A stretch of DNA of 10,619 nucleotides from EX4484-2 sp964592095 (GCA_964592095.1 CAZQER010000040.1:1-10619), one strand, 5' to 3'. Positions 1 to 7,142 are shown, counted from the first letter of the stretch. The notes: a model not told the origin generated them from the letters alone. A program made the numbers and translations.

Positions 1-116
1 CTGCCCGTTGATTTCTTTACAGGTGTGCCTATTGTGTATATAATAAAAAATCCCAGGGTCAATAAAACAATAACCCCGTAGAGGTGTTTCCTTTCTATGT
101 TTATCTCTATCTTCAT
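1..116 (-). CDS. N-terminus of a membrane-anchored protein (partial, cut by window edge)
   Basis: Reading the minus strand from an ATG at 116-114 gives 38 open codons that continue past the left edge. The residues are a short charged N-terminus (MKIEINIERKH) followed by one hydrophobic stretch of about 18 residues (from LYGVIVLL to FIIYTIG) and then a polar turn (TPVKKSTG). This is the look of a signal anchor or uncleaved signal peptide with a mostly extracytoplasmic protein behind it. No family can be named from this fragment. Support for its being real comes from its position divergent from the phosphoglycerate kinase gene and from a TATA-like box about 33 bp upstream of the ATG. It is not a shadow of any gene on the other strand. 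Confidence 0.6.
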   Translation of the reverse strand, partial: MKIEINIERKHLYGVIVLLTLGFFIIYTIGTPVKKSTG

Positions 117-294
117 TTTTTAATTTATTTATTGGATTTATGATTTATATTTTAAATTACTTTAAGAGGTATTTCCATAAAGGAATAAACTTAATATTTT
201 TACCTTTAAATTCTTACAGAGTTTCAAGAGAGCAAATTTATTCTAAAACAGATATAATTAATTAATCAAATGATATAATTTCAATTGATACAAA
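117..294. promoter_or_regulatory. Divergent A/T-rich promoter region
   Basis: This 178-bp spacer separates the leftward membrane-anchored gene from phosphoglycerate kinase and must hold both promoters. It contains a direct repeat of GATATAATT (251-259 and 272-280, 21 bp apart) just upstream of the pgk start, and an imperfect dyad at about 170-187 (TATTTCC facing GGAATA). Either GATATAATT copy could contribute to the pgk TATA element, but neither sits at the ideal distance of about 26 bp from the ATG. No RNA gene or further open reading frame was seen here. Confidence 0.4.
144..154 (-). promoter_or_regulatory. TATA-like box for the leftward membrane-anchored gene
   Basis: On the minus strand the sequence reads TAAAATATAAA, centred about 33 bp upstream of the ATG at 116. 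That fits an archaeal TATA box with a leader of only a few bases. The whole spacer is A/T-rich, so the assignment is tentative. Confidence 0.35.
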
Positions 295-1527
295 ATGATG
301 AGCAAAATTTTAACAATGAATGATTATAATTTCAATGGTAAAAATACATTATTGAGAATTGATATCAATACGCCCATAGATCCAAAAACAGGGGAATTGA
401 TGGACGATAGAAGGTTTAAATCACATAGAGAGACCATTACTGAACTTGTAGAAAAAAATGCGAAAATTGTAATCCTTGCACATCAGGGAAGACCTGGAGA
501 CCCTGATTTTACAACATTTGAGAAACATGCAAAGAAATTGTCAGAAATAATAGATTATGATGTAAGATATATAGACTCAATATTCAGTTCTTATGTCTTG
601 AAAGAGATAAAAAATATGGATAATGGTGATATAATACTATTGGAAAACTGTAGATTTTACTCTGAAGAGGTAATAAATAGACCAGCAGATGTTCAGGCAA
701 AGACCTTTATTGTCCAAAAGTTGAAAGATGCATTTGATGTTTATGTGAATGATGCATTTGGAACGGCACATAGAAGTCAGCCATCTGTGGTTGGATTTCC
801 AATGGTAATGAAGGCTGTTGCGGGGAGATTGATGCAAAAGGAGATTGAGACAATAGAAGGTATTCTTAAGAATCCAAAAAAGCCAATTACATTTGTCTTG
901 GGGGGAACAAAGGTTGATGATTCATTAAAGATTGCAAAAAAGGCGTTAAGAAATGGTACAGAGTATATTCTAACTGGTGGTGTTGTTGCGAATGTGTTTC
1001 TTGTAGCTAAGGGGTACAGGATAGGGGAGCCGAGTATAGAATTTATTAGAGGAAAGAAGATGATTGACCAAATAGATGTTGCAAAGGATCTCTTGGAGGA
1101 ATATGAGGATAAGATAATTCTTCCCGTGGATGTAGCATTGGATCATTATGGAGATAGAACGGAAACACCAATTAGCGATTTACCAAAAAATTTCAAGATA
1201 AGTGATATAGGGCATAAAACCGTTGAAAAATATGAGGATATACTTATGAATTCTGGCACAATATTTGCTAATGGCGCATTGGGCATATTTGAGAATAGCA
1301 ACTTTTCCTATGGAACAGAGGAAATTATCAAGGTCATTGCAAAATCCAATGCATTTTCAGTAATAGGTGGTGGTCATACGGTAGCGGCAGCAAGAAAGTT
1401 AAATCTTCATAAAAGTATAACCCATGTCAGTTCGGGTGGAAGTGCATGTGTAAATCTCCTAGCCGGTTATAAACTCCCTGCGGTTGAGGCATTGAAAGAA
1501 AGTAAGATAAGGTATGGTTCAATTTAG
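295..1527 (+). CDS. pgk: Phosphoglycerate kinase (archaeal type)
   Basis: Cytosolic enzyme of glycolysis and gluconeogenesis that transfers a phosphate between 1,3-bisphosphoglycerate/ADP and 3-phosphoglycerate/ATP. The 410 residues match the usual archaeal length and cover both lobes. Visible family signatures are RIDIN (21-25), HQGRPG (63-68), the NDAFGTAHRSQPS block near 152-164, GGTKV (203-207), GGGHT (358-362) and the C-terminal HVSSGGSA stretch. These cover the 3-phosphoglycerate site in the N-lobe and the nucleotide site in the C-lobe. The loop usually read as GPxG-[VI]-FE is GALGIFE here (327-333), with alanine in place of proline. The start is a tandem ATGATG; either Met is possible and no Shine-Dalgarno sequence is visible. 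Fae-Hps follows after 33 bp and FBP aldolase/phosphatase after that, which points to a mainly gluconeogenic role. Confidence 0.95.
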   Translation: MMSKILTMNDYNFNGKNTLLRIDINTPIDPKTGELMDDRRFKSHRETITELVEKNAKIVILAHQGRPGDPDFTTFEKHAKKLSEIIDYDVRYIDSIFSSYVLKEIKNMDNGDIILLENCRFYSEEVINRPADVQAKTFIVQKLKDAFDVYVNDAFGTAHRSQPSVVGFPMVMKAVAGRLMQKEIETIEGILKNPKKPITFVLGGTKVDDSLKIAKKALRNGTEYILTGGVVANVFLVAKGYRIGEPSIEFIRGKKMIDQIDVAKDLLEEYEDKIILPVDVALDHYGDRTETPISDLPKNFKISDIGHKTVEKYEDILMNSGTIFANGALGIFENSNFSYGTEEIIKVIAKSNAFSVIGGGHTVAAARKLNLHKSITHVSSGGSACVNLLAGYKLPAVEALKESKIRYGSI

Positions 1528-1530
1528 AAC

Positions 1531-1539
1531 ATTTAAATA
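1531..1539 (+). promoter_or_regulatory. TATA box of the fae-hps promoter
   Basis: ATTTAAATA lies in the 33-bp gap after pgk, with its centre about 26 bp before the fae-hps ATG at 1561. In archaea this spacing places transcription start at or very near the ATG. Together with the lack of a Shine-Dalgarno sequence it suggests a leaderless mRNA and a promoter independent of pgk. Confidence 0.55.
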
Positions 1540-1560
1540 AAAATAAAATAATGATTAAAG

Positions 1561-2742
1561 ATGTTTAAGATTGGAGAGGCACTTGTTGGGAAGGATAATG
1601 AAGTTGCTCATATTGATTTGATTATTGGTGATAAAAATAGTTATGTAGGGCAGGCATTTGCCAATGGTTTAACAAAATTGTCTGCAGGACACACACCCCT
1701 TCTCTCTGTAATAAGACCAAACCTACCAGCAAAACCCTACACACTGGTAATACCGAAGGTTACCATTGAGGATATGGAGGATGCGGCAAAGATATTTGGT
1801 CCTGCACAGGCAGCAGTAGCAAAGGCAGTTGCAGATGCGGTGGAGGAGGGGATAATCCCAAAAGAGAAGATAGAAGAGTGGGTGATAATTGCATCTGTAT
1901 TTGTACATCCAGATGCAAAGGATTATAGGAAGATTTACCAATATAATTATGGAGCAACAAAATTGGCACTAAAAAGGGCATTAAATGATTATCCATCCTT
2001 AGATAAGATCATGTTTGATAAGGATAGAGCAATACATCCTATAATGGGCTTCAGGGTTCCAAGATTACCGAAGTGGAATATACCGTATTTGCAGATTGCA
2101 CTTGATATACCAGATATAGATAGAATAAAGAGGGTGATATCTGAACTTCCAAGGAGTGATAAGATTATACTTGAGGCAGGAACCCCGCTTATAAAGAGAT
2201 ATGGAACTCAGGTTATTAGAGAACTGAGAGAGGTAGCAATTAGTGATTTCATAATTGCGGATTTAAAAACATTGGATGTGGGGCAGGTGGAGGTGGATTT
2301 AGCATTTGATGAAGGTGCAGATGGTGTAGTTGCCTCAGGACTGGCTGCAGTGGAGGTACTGGATAAATTTATTTATGAGGCAAAGCGTTTGAGTATTTAT
2401 GCAATACTTGATACGATGAATGTAGATGATCCTGTAAAAAAATTAAAGGCATTAAAGGAATTGCCAGATATTGTTATTGTTCATAGAGCCATAGATGTTG
2501 AGAAGAAAGAAAATGTAAGATTAGATTTAATAAAGAAATTGAAGAATGAATTTCCTAAGATGATGGTTGCGGTGGCTGGTGGGATAACACCAGAAACTGG
2601 TCCATTAGCATTGAAAGAGGGTGCAGATATCCTAATTGTTGGTAGATATATCACACAATCAAAGGATGTTGAAAGGTCTACAAGAGAATTTATAAGATTT
2701 ATGGGTGGTGATATAGATCTAACAAGAGTGCATGTTGAGTAA
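1561..2742 (+). CDS. fae-hps: Bifunctional formaldehyde-activating enzyme / 3-hexulose-6-phosphate synthase
   Basis: A 393-residue fusion of the archaeal Fae-Hps type. Residues 1 to about 160 are Fae, which condenses formaldehyde with tetrahydromethanopterin to methylene-H4MPT; the catalytic histidine of the family is present as His17 in EVAHIDL, and the GPAQAAVAKAVADAV helix (80-94) is typical. Residues about 168-380 are the Hps barrel of the OMP decarboxylase superfamily, with LDIPD (181-185), EAGTP (205-209), DLKTLD (234-239), HRAID (308-312), AGGI (339-342) and GRYIT (361-365). In archaea lacking an oxidative pentose pathway the Hps half works in reverse, splitting hexulose 6-phosphate into ribulose 5-phosphate and formaldehyde, and the fused Fae captures the formaldehyde. 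The neighbours supply the hexose phosphate. The start at 1561 is fixed by the Fae N-terminus and the well-placed TATA box. The gene implies that the organism has H4MPT or a close analogue. Confidence 0.96.
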   Translation: MFKIGEALVGKDNEVAHIDLIIGDKNSYVGQAFANGLTKLSAGHTPLLSVIRPNLPAKPYTLVIPKVTIEDMEDAAKIFGPAQAAVAKAVADAVEEGIIPKEKIEEWVIIASVFVHPDAKDYRKIYQYNYGATKLALKRALNDYPSLDKIMFDKDRAIHPIMGFRVPRLPKWNIPYLQIALDIPDIDRIKRVISELPRSDKIILEAGTPLIKRYGTQVIRELREVAISDFIIADLKTLDVGQVEVDLAFDEGADGVVASGLAAVEVLDKFIYEAKRLSIYAILDTMNVDDPVKKLKALKELPDIVIVHRAIDVEKKENVRLDLIKKLKNEFPKMMVAVAGGITPETGPLALKEGADILIVGRYITQSKDVERSTREFIRFMGGDIDLTRVHVE

Positions 2743-2750
2743 AGTTCAAA

Positions 2751-2781
2751 TATAGGTGGGTTATAATTATAATCACCTATA
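2751..2781. promoter_or_regulatory. Near-perfect 31-bp palindrome over the FBP aldolase/phosphatase promoter (candidate operator)
   Basis: The outer arms TATAGGTG (2751-2758) and CACCTATA (2774-2781) are exact reverse complements. Between them lies the self-complementary TTATAATTATAA (2761-2772), so the whole element is symmetric except for GG on one side against a single T on the other. The inner palindrome doubles as the best TATA box for the next gene: its centre is about 30 bp before the ATG at 2797 and 36 bp before the alternative ATG at 2803. A dimeric regulator bound here would cover the core promoter. A hairpin in the end of the fae-hps transcript is an alternative reading. Confidence 0.5.
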
Positions 2782-2796
2782 ATTTAATGATGTAAA

Positions 2797-3891
2797 ATGA
2801 AAATGAAAACAACGATAAGTTTAATAAAGGCGGATATAGGTAGTTTGGGGGGTCATGTGAGAACTCCAGAGAAACTTTTGGATATTGCAAGAGAGAGATT
2901 GAATGAGAAGGAGGGTGACCTTATAATAGATTCCTATGTCACAAGATGTGGTGATGATTTAGAACTTTTAATGACTCATACTGCAGGTGTTGATTCAAGT
3001 GATATACATAAACTGGCATGGGATATATTCAAGGAAGCATCTGAAATGGCAAAAAATGACGGTTTGTATGCTGCAGGACAGGATTTATTATCGGATGCGT
3101 TTTCGGGTAATGTTAGAGGAATGGGTCCAGGAATTTGTGAAATGGAAATAGAAGAAAGACCTGCTGAGGTTGTTATAGCATTTATGGCAGATAAGACAGA
3201 GGCATCGGCATTCAATCTTCCTGTGTATGAGATGTTCGCCAATCCATTTAATACTGCTGGCTTGGTTATTGACCCAAAACTACATGAGGGATTCAGATTT
3301 GAGGTTCATGATGTAAAGGGAGATAGAAAGATAATATTTAACACACCTGAAGAATCCTACGATCTATTATCACTTATAGGTCTCAGTGATATATATTCAA
3401 TAAAGAGGGTTTTCAGGAAATCGGGTGAGATCGCAGCAGTTATAAGTACTGAGAAGGTTAATCTAATAGCAGGAAGATATGTCGGTAAGGATGACCCGGC
3501 AATGTTAGTAAGGGCTCAATCAGGATATCCAGCAACTGGTGAAATAGTAAATCCATTTGCAAGACCATTCTTTATAGCAGGATGGATGAGAGGAAGTCAT
3601 AGAGGTCCTTTAATGCCAGTGGGTGAGAAGGATGCAAATCCAACAAGATTTGATGGACCTCCAAGGATAATAGGTTTATCATTTTCTATGAAGAATGGTA
3701 AATTGAATGAGCCAGTTGATCTGTTTTCTGATATTTCATTTGACAATGCAAGAAAGATGGCTAATGATATGGCAGATATAATGAGAAGACACGGACCATT
3801 TCAGCCACATTTACTGCCACCGGGTGAGATGGAGTATACAACACTACCAGATGTTCTCAAGAAACTTGAGGATAGATTTGAAAAGATATGA
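2797..3891 (+). CDS. fbp: Fructose-1,6-bisphosphate aldolase/phosphatase (archaeal bifunctional, type V FBPase)
   Basis: Joins dihydroxyacetone phosphate and glyceraldehyde 3-phosphate and then dephosphorylates the bound fructose bisphosphate, so triose phosphate flows irreversibly to fructose 6-phosphate in gluconeogenesis. At 364 residues it has the family's full length. Visible landmarks are IKADIGS and His20 at the N-terminus, the acidic pair Asp53-Asp54, Gln95, Asp132 with the following Lys, and YVGK (228-231). In the family the Tyr and Lys of YVGK are the aldolase residues, the Lys forming the Schiff base. WMRGSHRGPLMP near the C-terminus is also characteristic. The first Met (2797) is listed, but homologues usually begin MKTT, which fits Met3 at 2803 slightly better. 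No Shine-Dalgarno sequence is seen, which suggests a leaderless transcript from the palindromic promoter just upstream. Confidence 0.95.
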   Translation: MKMKTTISLIKADIGSLGGHVRTPEKLLDIARERLNEKEGDLIIDSYVTRCGDDLELLMTHTAGVDSSDIHKLAWDIFKEASEMAKNDGLYAAGQDLLSDAFSGNVRGMGPGICEMEIEERPAEVVIAFMADKTEASAFNLPVYEMFANPFNTAGLVIDPKLHEGFRFEVHDVKGDRKIIFNTPEESYDLLSLIGLSDIYSIKRVFRKSGEIAAVISTEKVNLIAGRYVGKDDPAMLVRAQSGYPATGEIVNPFARPFFIAGWMRGSHRGPLMPVGEKDANPTRFDGPPRIIGLSFSMKNGKLNEPVDLFSDISFDNARKMANDMADIMRRHGPFQPHLLPPGEMEYTTLPDVLKKLEDRFEKI

Positions 3892-3892
3892 C

Positions 3893-3915
3893 TTTCATTT
3901 TCTTTCCCTCTTTTT
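3893..3915 (+). terminator. Pyrimidine-rich T-tract terminator after FBP aldolase/phosphatase
   Basis: Directly after the stop codon, 22 of 23 bases are C or T, with T runs that end in five Ts. Archaeal RNA polymerase terminates at such T-rich tracts on the coding strand without needing a hairpin. It probably ends or weakens transcription before the antiporter gene. Confidence 0.45.
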
Positions 3916-3924
3916 AAATATAAA

Positions 3925-5709
3925 ATGCAAATTTCAGGTATAGAGAGTTATGTACTTCTTTTGGATATAGGATATGTAATCCTATCAGCAACGGTATTTG
4001 CTATTATAGCAAGATTTTTAAGACAACCGCTTATTGTAGCATATGTATTTGCGGGGATTATAATAGGTCCCTATGGTATGAAGTTGATTATAGAGAGAGA
4101 GGTTATTGATGTCTTGGCAGAATTTGGAATAGCGCTGCTTCTTTTTATGGTTGGTTTGGAACTTGATTTTAGAAGATTGAGAGATGTAGGAAAGGTATCC
4201 CTTAAATGTGGTGTTGGTCAGATATTTATCACATTTATAGTTGGATATTTCCTCTCAATATATCTCCTGAAAAACATACCAAACTATAATGACCTGTGGG
4301 CGTTTTATGTTGCATTTGCCATTACCATCAGCAGTACGATGATAGTGGTAAAACTATTATCTGATATGAATGAACTTGATACGCTGCATGGGAAGATAGT
4401 TCTTGGTACTTTGCTGGTGCAGGATATAATTTCAATAATTGTTTTGGCATCTCTTTCATCCATATCGTCTATGAATGGTTTTTCAATTAATGCTATTGTT
4501 GACCCCATGTTGCAGGGTGTTGCTCTTGTAAGTATTGCTATTGTATCTGCAAAATATATCATACCGCCAACATTGGGATATATGGCAAAATCAACTGAAC
4601 TTTTATTTCTATTTGCTCTTTCATGGTGTCTTATATTCTCATTCCTTTCATTACATATGGGATTCCAGACTGTTACTATAGGTGCATTTCTTGGAGGTGT
4701 TTCATTGGCAATATTCCCATACAATCTGGAGATTATAGGCAGGATAAGGTCGCTAAGAGATTTTTTTGCAACAATATTCTTTGTCTCTCTTGGAATGCAG
4801 ATCGCATTTGATTTTGCATTGTTGCCCATTGGTTTAATTCTTTCTGCATTTGTGTTGTTTGGAAATGTGATAATAGTAATGTTAATAAATGTATTCTCTG
4901 GGTTTAGGAAAAGAACATCATTCCTAACTGCATTGTCATTAGCACAGATTAGTGAATTTTCTCTAATAATAGTAAAGCAGGGTACACTGCTTGGTCATAT
5001 TCCGGAAAGTATTTTGTCATTGATCACAATAATAGCTGTTATTACCATTACCACAAGTTCTTATTTCATTATACATGGCAGAGAACTCTATAGAATGATA
5101 CTTCCATTTCTTGGTCTTTTTGAGAATATTTTCAATGTAAATGTAAAAGAATTGGAAAAACTTCCAAGAAGGTCTAAAAATCATATCATACTTTGTGGTT
5201 GTCATAGAATGGGAATGGTTATTTTAGAAACCATAAGTAATTTGGGAAGAGATTATTTGGTGGTTGATATAAATCCAGAGGTAATCAAAAGGTTAATAGA
5301 TGATAATATACCATGTATCTATGGGGATATAGGTGACAGGGAGATATTGGAGAGGATTGATTTGAAGGATGCAGATGTAATCATATCAACAATACCAGAC
5401 CATAAAGACAATCTTTTACTAATAAAAGAGGCAAAGAATGCAAATCCGAATGCATTTATCTTTATCTCTGAAAGAAACATAGACAATGCACTTGAGCTTT
5501 ATAATGAGGGTGCAGATTATGTTATTATTCCAGAGATACTTGGTGGAGAGAAGATTTCCGAATATCTTACATATTACATGTCAGATACAAAAAGAATATC
5601 TGAAGATAAGATGATGCGTATCAGGGAATTGAAAAGGATAAAAAGGGAGGAGATATTGGGCAGGTATGAATCAGAGATACTAAAAAACCTTGAGAGAAAA
5701 TACAAATAA
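3925..5709 (+). CDS. Kef/CPA2-type cation:proton antiporter with C-terminal RCK (TrkA-N) domain
   Basis: Integral membrane protein of 594 residues. Residues about 10-390 form the 12- to 13-helix Na+/H+ exchanger fold of the CPA2 family: RQPLIVAYVFAGIIIGP near 33-49, LLFMVGLELDF near 72-82, and LLVQDI with Gln166-Asp167 at the position of the ion-binding pair. Gln-Asp is the KefB/KefC form, favouring K+/H+ exchange or efflux over the Asp-Asp or Asn-Asp forms of Na+ exchangers, but ion specificity is an inference. Residues about 418-545 are a cytoplasmic Rossmann RCK domain that would gate transport by binding a nucleotide. Its glycine motif reads GCHRMG (425-430), with His where the second Gly usually stands; the acidic residue after strand 2 is kept (VVDIN, Asp448). 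A charged tail (about 555-594) follows. The start at 3925 fits the usual family N-terminus. It may be transcribed alone or by read-through from the gene upstream. Confidence 0.9.
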   Translation: MQISGIESYVLLLDIGYVILSATVFAIIARFLRQPLIVAYVFAGIIIGPYGMKLIIEREVIDVLAEFGIALLLFMVGLELDFRRLRDVGKVSLKCGVGQIFITFIVGYFLSIYLLKNIPNYNDLWAFYVAFAITISSTMIVVKLLSDMNELDTLHGKIVLGTLLVQDIISIIVLASLSSISSMNGFSINAIVDPMLQGVALVSIAIVSAKYIIPPTLGYMAKSTELLFLFALSWCLIFSFLSLHMGFQTVTIGAFLGGVSLAIFPYNLEIIGRIRSLRDFFATIFFVSLGMQIAFDFALLPIGLILSAFVLFGNVIIVMLINVFSGFRKRTSFLTALSLAQISEFSLIIVKQGTLLGHIPESILSLITIIAVITITTSSYFIIHGRELYRMILPFLGLFENIFNVNVKELEKLPRRSKNHIILCGCHRMGMVILETISNLGRDYLVVDINPEVIKRLIDDNIPCIYGDIGDREILERIDLKDADVIISTIPDHKDNLLLIKEAKNANPNAFIFISERNIDNALELYNEGADYVIIPEILGGEKISEYLTYYMSDTKRISEDKMMRIRELKRIKREEILGRYESEILKNLERKYK

Positions 5710-5737
5710 AAATTTATTTCTTTATCAATAATTAATT

Positions 5738-5745
5738 ATTTATTA
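5738..5745 (+). promoter_or_regulatory. TATA-like box of the ferredoxin/geranylgeranyl reductase operon
   Basis: TTTATTAT in the 56-bp gap after the antiporter is centred about 25 bp before the ferredoxin ATG at 5766. This matches a leaderless archaeal promoter. The surrounding T-rich stretch could also terminate the antiporter transcript. Other A/T-rich hexamers lie nearby, so the exact box is uncertain. Confidence 0.4.
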
Positions 5746-5765
5746 TTTCCTAATAGTATTCCAAA

Positions 5766-5939
5766 ATGTTATACATAGATAGAGATAAATGTATTTATTG
5801 TGGGGGTTGTGTTGGCATATGCCCAAAAAATGCACTTGAACTTAGAGAGACGGTGCTTTTTATTTATGAGGATTTATGCATCAACTGTAATTCGTGTATT
5901 AAATTCTGTCCAGCGGGTGCATTATATAATAGAGAATGA
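5766..5939 (+). CDS. Small 2x[4Fe-4S] ferredoxin, likely electron donor to geranylgeranyl reductase
   Basis: A 57-residue cytosolic iron-sulfur protein made of two back-to-back cluster motifs: C9-x2-C12-x2-C15-x3-C19-P and C38-x2-C41-x2-C44-x3-C48-P. All eight cysteines and both following prolines are present, so two [4Fe-4S] clusters are expected. The length matches bacterial-type ferredoxins, and the short spacer between motifs leaves no room for other domains. The stop codon overlaps the start of the geranylgeranyl reductase gene (ATGA at 5936-5939), which points to translational coupling and to a working partnership. From established knowledge, archaeal geranylgeranyl reductases need a low-potential donor, and a ferredoxin encoded beside the reductase serves this in Methanosarcina. 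No Shine-Dalgarno sequence precedes the ATG, consistent with a leaderless operon start. Confidence 0.92.
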   Translation: MLYIDRDKCIYCGGCVGICPKNALELRETVLFIYEDLCINCNSCIKFCPAGALYNRE

Positions 5940-7141
5940 TGGATAAAACGGATTATGATGTGATTATTGTTGGTGCAGGACCAGCAGGAAATATTGCTGC
6001 AAGGACAATTGCTGAAAATAATTTTAATGTTTTGGTTATAGAGAAAAAACAGGAGATGGGGACACCAAAGAGGTGTGCAGAGGGTATAAATATAGAAGGC
6101 TTAAAGAATGTTGGGCTAAAACCAAATCCTCTATGGGCAATAAATAAGATTAATGGTGCTGTTTTGTATTCACCTTCGGGAAAAAGTATCAGGGCGGTTT
6201 TTGAGGATATGAGTGGTTTTGTGCTTGAGAGAAAGATATTTGAAAAACATCTTGCTGCTGATGCAATCAGAAAAGGGGCTAAATATATGGTAAAAACAAG
6301 GGCAATAGAGGTTATTAAGGATAATGGATTTGTAAATGGAATAAAAGTGGAATATATGGGTGAAGTATTTGATATAAATGCAAGGATTGTTATTGCTGCT
6401 GATGGTGTAGATTCAAGAATAGCAAGGTCTGCCGGTATAAATACAATAAATGCTCTCAAAGATTATCATTCTGGTTTTCAATATGAGATGGCGGGTATTG
6501 ATAATATAGATGGTAATTTGCTACATCTATACTTTGGAGAGAAAATAGCTCCAAAGGGATATGTATGGATATTCCCAAAGGGTAAGGATGTTGCTAATGT
6601 AGGGATTGGAATTTTGAGTGCATTATCTGATGAGGGAAGTAGAGCAAAGGATTATCTTGACAGATTTATAGAATCACATCCCGAGATATTTAAAAATGCA
6701 TCTCCAATTGAAATAAATGCAGGTGGTATACCGGTTGGTGGATTTTTGGATACATTGGTTGATAACGGATTTATGGTTGTGGGAGATGCTGCGCATCAGG
6801 TTAATCCAATTCATGGTGGTGGAATTGCACTTGCTATGGATGCTGGAAAAATTGCTGGGAATGTAGCATCAGATGCCCTTAGTAAGGGAAATGTTTCCAA
6901 AGAATCACTATATGAATACCAGAGACTATGGGAGATGAAATTTGGCAATAAATTAAAGAGTCTGTTAAGGTTGAGGTCATTCTTAGAAAGGGTTACAGAT
7001 GATGAGTTTGAGATATTTGCAGATATACTAAGTGGTGAGGATATAATAAAATTAACAAAGTCAAAATATAGATTTCTAATAAAACTTTTGATGAAAAAAG
7101 CCCCTCATATGCTTCCCTTAGCAAAGAGGTTTTTAAGTTAG
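5936..7141 (+). CDS. Digeranylgeranylglycerophospholipid reductase (geranylgeranyl reductase family)
   Basis: FAD-dependent enzyme that reduces the double bonds of geranylgeranyl chains to give the saturated phytanyl or biphytanyl lipids of archaeal membranes; it acts at the cytoplasmic membrane surface. Over 401 residues one sees the N-terminal FAD Rossmann motif GAGPAG (13-18), the conserved cysteine in KRCAEG (Cys47), the lipid-pocket signature YxWxFP as YVWIFP (209-214), and the second FAD motif GDAAHQVNP (283-291). These are the hallmarks of the family rather than of a general monooxygenase. The start is a tandem ATGATG; the first Met overlaps the ferredoxin stop by four bases and was chosen for that coupling. 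The next gene starts one base after its stop. The ferredoxin upstream is the likely electron donor. Menaquinone- or prenol-reducing relatives exist, so the exact substrate is inferred. Confidence 0.93.
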   Translation: MMDKTDYDVIIVGAGPAGNIAARTIAENNFNVLVIEKKQEMGTPKRCAEGINIEGLKNVGLKPNPLWAINKINGAVLYSPSGKSIRAVFEDMSGFVLERKIFEKHLAADAIRKGAKYMVKTRAIEVIKDNGFVNGIKVEYMGEVFDINARIVIAADGVDSRIARSAGINTINALKDYHSGFQYEMAGIDNIDGNLLHLYFGEKIAPKGYVWIFPKGKDVANVGIGILSALSDEGSRAKDYLDRFIESHPEIFKNASPIEINAGGIPVGGFLDTLVDNGFMVVGDAAHQVNPIHGGGIALAMDAGKIAGNVASDALSKGNVSKESLYEYQRLWEMKFGNKLKSLLRLRSFLERVTDDEFEIFADILSGEDIIKLTKSKYRFLIKLLMKKAPHMLPLAKRFLS

Positions 7142-7142
7142 A

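Noticed and set aside
295..301. ATGATGA resembling the C box of a C/D guide RNA
   Set aside because: It is the tandem start codon of pgk; no D or D' box at suitable spacing was seen.
1551..1568. Five-codon out-of-frame ATG frame overlapping the fae-hps start
   Set aside because: The TATA spacing puts transcription start at about 1561, downstream of this ATG.
2787..2795. Minimal upstream frame ATGATGTAA just before the FBP aldolase/phosphatase ATG
   Set aside because: The expected transcript start from the TATA element is at or after this position, so it is probably not in the mRNA.
4305..4829. 174-codon open frame on the minus strand inside the antiporter gene
   Set aside because: It is fully antisense to a well-supported membrane protein, has no family pattern and arises from the biased codon use of the true gene.
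5953..6459. 168-codon hydrophobic open frame on the minus strand inside geranylgeranyl reductase
   Set aside because: It mirrors the FAD-binding region of the real gene; its hydrophobic look comes from the complement of A/G-rich codons.
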